A stretch of DNA of 12,419 nt from JBGSLA01 sp041740935. GTDB taxonomy: Bacteria > Desulfobacterota > Desulfobaccia > Desulfobaccales > 0-14-0-80-60-11. Shown here piece after piece: positions 7,481-12,419 of this stretch. Made by a program: the position numbers and the translations under genes. Position 1 is the first letter of the stretch, and each line of letters opens with the position of its first letter. The notes under the pieces are model-generated. The model did not search any database. It saw only the letters and a program-made list of their open reading frames with translations, and was not told the DNA's origin. The DNA lies in assembly GCA_041740935.1 (NCBI GenBank), contig JBGSLA010000192.1, positions 1-12,419 on the forward strand. Direction: 5' to 3'.

Positions 7481-9115
7481 ATGAAAATCGGTTCCTATGA
7501 GTTCGACGAATATCTCCAGGTGGTCAAGTCCTTCCATGGCCACCTGGCCCCCGGCATGATCATCGGGGGGGTCATGGTGGATCTGTCCCAACGGCAGCTG
7601 GCGCCGGGGGTGTTGTATGACGCCATCAGTGAGACCCGGAATTGTCTGCCGGATGCCATCCAGCTGTTGACGCCCTGCACCATCGGCAACGGCTGGCTCA
7701 AAGTGGTCAATTTGGGCCGCTTCGCCCTCACACTGTTCGATAAATATGGGGGAGAGGGGGTGCGGGTTTTTCTGGACCCGGCCAGGGTGAGGGACTTTCC
7801 CGAAATTGAGACCTGGTATTTAAAACTGCAGCCAAAACCTGAGCAGGACAAGGACCTCCTGCTGAGGCAAATCAGGGAAGCCGGCGCCCGCATCCTCACC
7901 TGGCAGCGCGTCACCCTGAAGCCCCCATTCTTCGGGCGCAAAGACCGGGGCCGGATGACCGTCTGTCCCCTGTGCCGGGAGGCTTACCCGGCCCGGGACG
8001 GCGGCATCTGCCGGGCTTGCCAGGGCGAAGCGCCCTACCAGGACCCCGATTCCCTGGAAACGCCGCTGCCGACCTGCGTCCCTTCCCTGTCCCCCGTGCC
8101 CCTGAGTGAGGCCCCGGGGCGGCGTCTGCTGCACGACATGACCCAGATCATCCCCGGCCAGAGCAAGGGGCCGGTTTTCAAAAAAGACCAGGTGATCACG
8201 GTGGGCGATCTGTGCCGCTTGCAGCAGATGGGCCGCCAGCAACTCTATGTTGCCGAAGAAAACCCGGTCGGCCCCGAATGGGTTCATGAAAATGAGGCGG
8301 CCCTGGCCTTTGCCCAGGCCATGGCCGGGGAGGGCGTTGTTTGTGACACGTTTCCCCGGGAAGGCAAGGTCAATCTTTTGGCCGCACGGCACGGGCTTTT
8401 TACGGTGAACCAAGAACGTCTGGAGGCCTTCAATCTCGTCCCCGGGGTTATGTGCGCCTGCCGCCACGGCCACACGGCGGTCTCCGAGGGGCGGTTGTTG
8501 GCCGGCACCCGGGCCATCCCCCTCTTTCTTCCCCGGAGCGACTTTCACCAAGCCCTGGCCATCCTGGCCGACGGCCCCCTTTTCCAGGTCCTCCCCCTGA
8601 AACCGGCCAGGGTGGGTGTCCTGGTCACCGGTACCGAGGTCTTCCTCGGGCTGGTGGAGGACCGGTTTGTCCCCATTATTCAAAACAAAGTGGAAAAATT
8701 CGGCTGCGAGGTGGCCGGATCGCTGATTGTGCCCGATGACCGCCGGGCCATCAGCAAAGGCACCCGGGAACTGCTGGACGCCGGCGTCGATCTGCTGGTG
8801 ACCACTGCCGGCTTGTCCGTGGACCCGGATGACGTCACCCGCCAGGGACTGCTGGACGCCGGGGCCACGGATATGCTGTATGGGGCCCCGATATTACCCG
8901 GAGCCATGACCCTGTTGGCCAGGATCGGCGCGGTGCGGGTCATCGGCGTGCCGGCCTGCGCCCTCTATTTCAAACGGACGAGTTTTGACCTGATCCTGCC
9001 CCGCCTGTTGGCGGGTCTGGAGGTGGGGCGTCGGGATTTGGCCAGCCTGGGACACGGCGCCCTGTGCCTGGAGTGCCAGACCTGTTCCTTCCCCAAATGT
9101 CCTTTCGGGCGCTGA
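7481..9115 (+). CDS. FmdE-domain / MoeA-like molybdopterin-binding fusion protein
   Basis: This 544-residue protein has an N-terminal FmdE domain (about 10-155), named after formylmethanofuran dehydrogenase subunit E, with FHGHLAPG (18-25), Cys55 and CTIGNG (66-71). A zinc-ribbon follows (C162, C165, C177, C180). The C-terminal half resembles the molybdopterin-binding domain of MoeA/MogA, with LVTGTEVFLG (381-390) and TTAGLSVDPDDVT (441-453). The tail carries four cysteines (529, 532, 535, 540) in a C-x2-C-x2-C-x4-C pattern that could bind metal or an Fe-S cluster. It probably helps load or insert the W/Mo cofactor for the upstream formate dehydrogenase; that role is inference from domains and position. 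The ribosome-binding site is weak (AAGG four bases upstream). Such proteins are often labelled 'trehalose-binding' in databases, which the domains do not support. Confidence 0.87.
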   Translation: MKIGSYEFDEYLQVVKSFHGHLAPGMIIGGVMVDLSQRQLAPGVLYDAISETRNCLPDAIQLLTPCTIGNGWLKVVNLGRFALTLFDKYGGEGVRVFLDPARVRDFPEIETWYLKLQPKPEQDKDLLLRQIREAGARILTWQRVTLKPPFFGRKDRGRMTVCPLCREAYPARDGGICRACQGEAPYQDPDSLETPLPTCVPSLSPVPLSEAPGRRLLHDMTQIIPGQSKGPVFKKDQVITVGDLCRLQQMGRQQLYVAEENPVGPEWVHENEAALAFAQAMAGEGVVCDTFPREGKVNLLAARHGLFTVNQERLEAFNLVPGVMCACRHGHTAVSEGRLLAGTRAIPLFLPRSDFHQALAILADGPLFQVLPLKPARVGVLVTGTEVFLGLVEDRFVPIIQNKVEKFGCEVAGSLIVPDDRRAISKGTRELLDAGVDLLVTTAGLSVDPDDVTRQGLLDAGATDMLYGAPILPGAMTLLARIGAVRVIGVPACALYFKRTSFDLILPRLLAGLEVGRRDLASLGHGALCLECQTCSFPKCPFGR

Positions 9116-9312
9116 CCCACAAAGCCGCGCCGGTCCCGGCAGCCACCCCGAGCCAGGAAAAACCCCTAAGGTCGGCAACTGGTTAGCCTCTTGGTAAATA
9201 TAGAGGTATGAGCGAGGAGGTCGAGGAAAAACCGAACTGATTTTTTCTATATATTAGCAATAGATAATAGCGCCACAGCCTGGGGTGGCAAATACTTCCC
9301 TTAAGTTTTCCC

Positions 9313-9352
9313 AACCCGAAGGTCGCAGGTTCACCTCCTGCCCCCGCTACCA
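9313..9352 (+). pseudogene. tRNA-fMet 3' fragment
   Basis: The 3' 40 bases of the initiator tRNA (anticodon 3' strand, variable loop, T-arm, acceptor 3' strand and CCA) are present without the 5' half. The T-loop reads TTCACCT instead of TTCAAAT, losing the invariant A58, so it cannot be a working tRNA. It marks a repeat or attachment remnant. Confidence 0.85.
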
Positions 9353-9363
9353 CGAATATTCAA

Positions 9364-9396
9364 GGGCTTGGGAGAAATTCCCGGCCCTTTCTTTTT
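9364..9396 (+). terminator. Diverged copy of the tRNA terminator, likely ending the fdhA/FmdE transcript
   Basis: GGGCTTGGGA (9364-9373), loop GAAA, TTCCCGGCCC (9378-9387), then TTTCTTTTT. Compared with the copy at 871-903, one A-U pair became G-C by changes on both strands, two pairs became wobble pairs and one is now a mismatch. The hairpin persists, and it is the first T-run terminator downstream of the FmdE-fusion stop. Confidence 0.7.
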
Positions 9397-9425
9397 GGTT
9401 TAAAAATAAGTTCCAACCGTATTTC

Positions 9426-10037
9426 ATATAGGGTGAATCTCGGTGCGATAAAAGTCCCGACGTGGGGATTGCGGCCCCATAAGCCCCTATTCTGGATGAC
9501 TTTCCCGGACTCGCCGGATACTGCCCCGGCGTTGGCGGTGGATGAGAAAACCGGTATGCCAACCTTGGACCGGATGCACCCCATGCCGCCTTTGGAACCG
9601 GGCCGATCCCGCCGCGGGGGCGGCTGCCGGCCTGGGGGAGGTCCGGGAAAAGACCCTCGCCCATAATGGCTCGGCGTTCTGGGCCATCCTGCCTTCCTTA
9701 ACAATTTTTTAAAAGTTTTCCATTGACATTGAAGTTTTAACCATGGCATGGTGTATTTCCGGTGGCAAAGGTAATTGTTTGGCGCCTGTCGGGAGAGCTT
9801 GAGGGGATTATTTTTCTGGGCGATATTAACAAGTTACGCGGCAGGCGGGAGACTCCCGACATGGCGGTTGCAGGGAGGTTTTCTTTTCGGGCCGCCAGAC
9901 AAAGGTTCAGATGATTAAACATAAATGTTTCAACAAGTGAACACATAGCTGTTGGCAGTGGGGACGGCAAAACTGTTAGAAAAAGATTAGCGTAAGATTA
10001 AGAACAGGTTAGAAATAAATTTCTGCAGGTTTAGGCC
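9426..10037. other. Long intergenic region with no recognised gene
   Basis: Reading frames of up to about 130 codons exist here on the minus strand, but they have unnatural composition, overlap each other and lack ribosome-binding sites, so none is called. GTCGGGAG (9788-9795) and CTCCCGAC (9853-9860) form an eight-base inverted repeat. TTGACA at 9723-9728 has no partner -10. From about 9700 the region becomes AT-rich. It may hold decayed insertion DNA or an untranslated RNA; nothing was identified. Confidence 0.5.
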
Positions 10038-10053
10038 AGGAACAAGAATTGCA
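10038..10053 (+). promoter_or_regulatory. Candidate sigma-54 (-24/-12) promoter
   Basis: GG at 10039-10040 and GC at 10051-10052 are exactly ten bases apart, and the -12 half TTGCAT is perfect. The -24 half AGGAACA is weaker against TGGCACG. PEP-CTERM genes in several proteobacteria are under sigma-54/PrsR-type control, which makes the location plausible, about 375 bases before such a gene. The terminator at 10218-10257 lies between. Confidence 0.35.
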
Positions 10054-10217
10054 TAAACCGCTTCTGGATAGATGTCATTTCCGTTTGAGGAACCTTACCG
10101 CAGGCCCTCGAACCCCGGGGCGCAACTTTTTTTTTTGGGGTTGATGTGAGCAAGTAAATTTCCCTACGGCAAAGGGGCGACATGACCGGCAGGGCGCTGA
10201 ACGGTGCCTGGGCATGG

Positions 10218-10257
10218 GGCTCTTTCTGACCTTTCCTGGTCAGGGGGGGCCTTTTTT
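10218..10257 (+). terminator. Strong intrinsic terminator upstream of the PEP-CTERM gene
   Basis: Bases 10218-10231 pair with 10238-10251 over 14 positions (core CTGACC/GGTCAG, outer part with G-U wobbles) around loop TTTCCT, followed by TTTTTTATTT. No coding gene ends just upstream, so it closes either a small RNA or an attenuated leader. Confidence 0.8.
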
Positions 10258-10340
10258 ATTTAAGACCTTATGAACAAAGAGATTTCTATACAATAAAGTT
10301 TCTAGGTAAAAACCTTGGTCAAAATGCCGGCGCCGGATCA

Positions 10341-10392
10341 AGCCTGCGTTAAGAAGGCTGGAAAGCCTGTACCACCGGGGGATTATCCCCGG
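10341..10392 (+). promoter_or_regulatory. Leader with mutually exclusive hairpins before the PEP-CTERM gene
   Basis: AGGCT (10355-10359) can pair either with AGCCT upstream (10341-10345) or with AGCCT downstream (10364-10368, GGAA tetraloop). A separate CCGGGG/CCCCGG hairpin (10375-10392) ends eight bases before the GGAGGG ribosome-binding site. The arrangement could modulate translation. No known riboswitch was recognised. Confidence 0.4.
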
Positions 10393-10413
10393 GTCCCGAA
10401 GGAGGGTATGGAA

Positions 10414-11139
10414 ATGTTCAGAAAACTGACACGCCTGGCGCTGCTCTGCAGCCTTTTGATCCTGACCGGGGCCCTGGCCGCGCGGGCGGATTCGATTTCT
10501 TTCGACTCCAGTAGTTATTCTGCCTCTGCTTCTGCTTACTATGGGTCGGAGGAGGCTGAGCCAGATGATGTCACCCACAAAAGTCTTCCAATCTTTACCA
10601 CGATCGATCATAGCGCCTCAGTGACCAATGCCTCGGCCACGGCCGGGGCTTCCGATTCCACCAATCTAACCAATCTCTACGCCACGGCTTCGGCCACTGC
10701 TCCTGACGCCTATGCCTATTCCAGCATGTGGGCCGAATTTACCTTCACCGCCACCTTCCCGCAGATCAAGATCAGTTATGACTATAGTGTATCATTGACG
10801 GCTTCGCCGGGAGACCTTAACTCCGCCTATGGGGGCATAAACGTTTGCCTGCTTGACAAAGGAGGCGTAGATATTCCGGTTCAATATCTCGATGAAACTG
10901 GAAGCGGAACGCTCGATATCGACCCCATTAACCTGATTACAGGGAATGTCTATGTTTTACATTTCGGAACCCTTCCATTAGAAGCCGTACTTGGAGAAGG
11001 ATTGAATGCTTCAGCTACTGTCACCCTGAGTGACATTCAAGTTGAATCGGTGCAGGCCGTACCCCTGCCCCCCTCCCTCTTCCTCTTGGGCGCGGGGTTG
11101 TTGGGGCTGTGGGGCTTGAGACGAAGACCGCCTCATTGA
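10414..11139 (+). CDS. PEP-CTERM sorting-domain secreted protein
   Basis: This 241-residue exported protein has a Sec signal peptide (about 1-25, ending AARA) and a C-terminal sorting tag: VPLPPS (216-221), a hydrophobic segment LFLLGAGLLGLWGL and the basic RRR end (236-238). Such tags are cut by an exosortase, and the proteins usually belong to extracellular matrix or biofilm. The body is rich in Ser, Ala, Thr and Tyr and predicted beta-rich, with no recognised enzyme domain. The ATG at 10414 is chosen because GGAGGG lies seven bases upstream; the in-frame ATG at 10408 is too close to it. Base composition is less GC-rich than the neighbours. No exosortase is in the window. Function of the mature part is unknown. 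Confidence 0.87.
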   Translation: MFRKLTRLALLCSLLILTGALAARADSISFDSSSYSASASAYYGSEEAEPDDVTHKSLPIFTTIDHSASVTNASATAGASDSTNLTNLYATASATAPDAYAYSSMWAEFTFTATFPQIKISYDYSVSLTASPGDLNSAYGGINVCLLDKGGVDIPVQYLDETGSGTLDIDPINLITGNVYVLHFGTLPLEAVLGEGLNASATVTLSDIQVESVQAVPLPPSLFLLGAGLLGLWGLRRRPPH

Positions 11140-11359
11140 CGGGCGCGGCGGGAGGTTGGCTGCGCCCGGCAAAAGCCGGCGCCAATGTCAACCATCCCCT
11201 TTGATAAAAAGACAATCGCCACTGAAACGCTAACCCGAGAAGAAGTGCAGATTAGGAATACCAGACCATATCTGTCATGAGTGCCACATTCAGAGTTGCT
11301 CACTGGGTGGCGGAAACCTGCGCCTCCGCTGAAAACGGGCGGACAATTCTGTGGACTAG

Positions 11360-11399
11360 GCTGCCTGAGGACCTTGATTAACCTCAGGCAGCTTTTTTT
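11360..11399 (+). terminator. Strong intrinsic terminator after the PEP-CTERM gene
   Basis: GCTGCCTGAGG (11360-11370) and CCTCAGGCAGC (11382-11392) make a perfect 11-base-pair stem with an 11-base loop, followed by seven T. It lies 220 bases past the PEP-CTERM stop. Confidence 0.92.
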
Positions 11400-11510
11400 A
11401 TCCCCAAATCTGCAGGCGGCCTGCCCGGGAGGGAAAGGCGATATTCCCCCTTTGCAAGTCCACTCATTTTTGGCGCTAGGCTGATGTGAAGTCATGAATA
11501 AACTTTTTTT

Positions 11511-11580
11511 GTCATCCTGAACGAAGTGAAGGATCTCAAGCCCCAAAAAGTGCGGGGTTTTTCGCTCCCCTCAGAATGAC
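11511..11580. repeat. Dispersed GTCAT(T/C)CTGA...TCAGAATGAC palindromic repeat
   Basis: The 70-base unit opens with GTCATCCTGAACGAAGTGAA GGATCT and closes with TTTTTCGCTCCCCTCAGAATGAC (each end broken here for length). Its ends are near-perfect inverted repeats (GTCATCCTGA against TCAGAATGAC). This end sequence is familiar from short repeats scattered between genes in many unrelated bacteria, which resemble non-coding MITE or REP elements. No transposase is associated. Recognition is from memory and not checked. Confidence 0.65.
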
Positions 11581-11615
11581 ATCCCAAGATGACTTAGGCT
11601 TTCCACCAGGTTTTA

Positions 11616-11649
11616 TTTGGGGGATTTTAAAGCTGAAGTCTCCCCCAAA
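11616..11649. repeat. Inverted repeat upstream of the LEPR-motif gene
   Basis: TTTGGGGGA (11616-11624) and TCCCCCAAA (11641-11649) are a perfect nine-base inverted repeat separated by 16 bases, about 75 bases before the start codon. It may be a leader hairpin or an operator; there is no T-run. Confidence 0.45.
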
Positions 11650-11725
11650 GTACCAGCCATAACCCCTTATCAGTTCCAGGTGGTAATGCAGCACAATCCC
11701 ATTTGCGGGAGAAAGGTCGCCGGCC

Positions 11726-12419
11726 ATGAGTCTGAATAGAAAAATGCGGAGACTCCTCAAGAAAAAGAACAAGGCCTCCCCAAATCCAAACCGAGTCATT
11801 TTTGAGGCCCTGGAGCCCCGGCTCCTCCTTTCCGCAGATATCCTCAATCCCCTGGTCCTGCCCCCGGACCAGCAGCTTCCCCAGGCCGGGGAGGTGCTGG
11901 CCCCGCCACCCGAAGAGACCACCGCGCCGGGGGCCGCCGTCGTCATGGCCAGCACTGAGGCGCCGCTGGCGACGGCGGTGGCGCCGAGCGGGGGCCTGTC
12001 CGATCCTCCGGAGAAGGAGCCGGACAACAATACCCGCATCGGCGCCGTGTCGCTGCCCTTGGTGGAAGACCCGGCGGGGAGCGGGCTGCTCTTAGGGTGG
12101 GGCACAGGCGACCAGGACCCGGCGGTTCAGTACAACAACTGGAGCGACCCGGACTATTGGAGTTTTACGGCCCAGACCGGGGATATCGTGTCCATCAGCG
12201 TGGTCACTCCGCAGAGCGACGTCAATCCCTATGTGGAATTGCGGGACGCCGCCGAGACGACCCTGGCTTCGGATAACAACTCGGGGCCGGACAGCGACGC
12301 CTTCATCAGCCATTACACCGTCACCAGCACCGGCAGCTACTATGTCCGGGCAATAAATGAGGGATACGCCACCGCCGGCAGCTACGAGCTCCGGGTGGAG
12401 GTGGCCCGGGGGATCCAGC
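11726..12419 (+). CDS. LEPR-motif giant surface protein with PPC domain, N-terminal part
   Basis: The frame is open for 231 codons to the right edge. The N-terminus is strongly basic (MSLNRKMRRLLKKKNK) and is followed by FEALEPRLLLSAD (26-38), the LEPR-XLL motif that marks the start of very large exported repeat proteins of proteobacteria. There is no ordinary signal peptide. A Pro/Ala-rich linker (about 40-98) leads into a bacterial pre-peptidase C-terminal (PPC) type beta-sandwich (about 100-226), recognisable from DYWSFTAQTGDIVSISV, NPYVELRD and GSYYVRAINEG. Such proteins usually continue with adhesion or calcium-binding repeats; that part lies outside the window. A GGGAGAAAGG sequence sits about ten bases upstream of the start. 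Confidence 0.85.
   Translation, partial: MSLNRKMRRLLKKKNKASPNPNRVIFEALEPRLLLSADILNPLVLPPDQQLPQAGEVLAPPPEETTAPGAAVVMASTEAPLATAVAPSGGLSDPPEKEPDNNTRIGAVSLPLVEDPAGSGLLLGWGTGDQDPAVQYNNWSDPDYWSFTAQTGDIVSISVVTPQSDVNPYVELRDAAETTLASDNNSGPDSDAFISHYTVTSTGSYYVRAINEGYATAGSYELRVEVARGIQ

Larger units (their letters stand above)
9313..9425 (+). repeat. Direct repeat copy 2 (tRNA 3' fragment plus terminator), attR-like
   Basis: The copy of 820-932 at the far side of the wtp/fdh cluster, 106 of 113 positions identical. Two substitutions fall in the T-loop and five in the terminator stem; the flank beyond the terminator is identical. The left boundary is abrupt at the base that follows the anticodon in the intact gene. 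Confidence 0.8.
11140..11725. other. Intergenic region with terminator, dispersed repeat and hairpin
   Basis: No credible coding sequence lies in these 586 bases. They hold a strong terminator (11360-11399), a dispersed palindromic repeat (11511-11580) and an inverted repeat (11616-11649), each listed separately. The stretch 11220-11359 is transcribable up to the terminator and could be the PEP-CTERM 3' end or a small RNA; nothing specific was recognised. Confidence 0.55.

Noticed and set aside
9183..9242. Ten-codon reading frame MSEEVEEKPN with a nearby GAGG, before the second repeat copy
   Set aside because: It is too short to judge, with no proper ribosome-binding spacing and no conservation evidence.
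9270..9312. Remnant of the tRNA 5' half upstream of the second repeat copy (CAGCCTGG at 9276 matches the D-arm)
   Set aside because: Only eight bases match, at a spacing 12 bases off from the real gene, which is well within chance.
9347..9749. Overlapping 105- and 129-codon minus-strand frames at the second repeat copy
   Set aside because: They run through the terminator and tRNA flank, overlap each other and have no known domain or ribosome-binding site.
1..12419. CRISPR array or toxin-antitoxin/defence system
   Set aside because: No regularly spaced repeats and no small paired genes with such motifs were seen on either strand.

Overview
This 12.4 kb window looks like a chromosomal segment of an anaerobic deltaproteobacterium (Desulfobacterota, perhaps a Desulfobacca/Syntrophobacter-like sulfate reducer or syntroph). 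That placement is inferred from gene content: a selenocysteine formate dehydrogenase, an archaeal-type tungstate/molybdate transporter, an FmdE-family protein, a PEP-CTERM protein and a LEPR-motif giant surface protein, all in GC-rich DNA. No taxonomic marker was compared.

Layout. At 1-225 (minus) lies the N-terminal end of a class III nucleotide cyclase. A 517-base gene-free stretch follows, then a strong promoter, an intact initiator tRNA-fMet (783-859) and its terminator. From 1198 to 4017 (minus) runs a tight operon wtpA-wtpB-wtpC for tungstate/molybdate uptake. A 665-base divergent control region (4018-4682) holds two copies of a 23-base operator-like motif, a GC-rich structured stretch and an attenuator-like hairpin. 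On the plus strand follow a 900-residue formate dehydrogenase catalytic subunit with an in-frame UGA (Sec357) and a textbook bacterial SECIS hairpin (4683-7385), then a 544-residue FmdE/molybdopterin-binding fusion protein (7481-9115).

At 9313-9425 a 113-base direct repeat of the tRNA 3' portion plus its terminator reappears (106/113 identical, no gaps). It starts exactly at the base after the anticodon. The metal-uptake/formate-dehydrogenase cluster is therefore bracketed like a DNA insertion at a tRNA attachment site, although no integrase is visible.

From 9426 to 10413 there is no convincing gene, only hairpins, a possible sigma-54 promoter and a strong terminator. A PEP-CTERM secreted protein (10414-11139) follows, then a strong terminator, a dispersed palindromic repeat (11511-11580) and the start of a large LEPR-motif/PPC-domain extracellular protein that runs off the right edge (from 11726).

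How the genes fit together: WtpABC would import tungstate or molybdate, the metal would be placed on the pyranopterin cofactor, and the selenoenzyme would use it for formate oxidation or CO2 reduction. The FmdE/MoeA-like fusion is a plausible accessory factor. The shared motif upstream of both divergent units suggests one metal-responsive regulator. The two surface-protein genes on the right belong to a different theme (cell envelope or biofilm).
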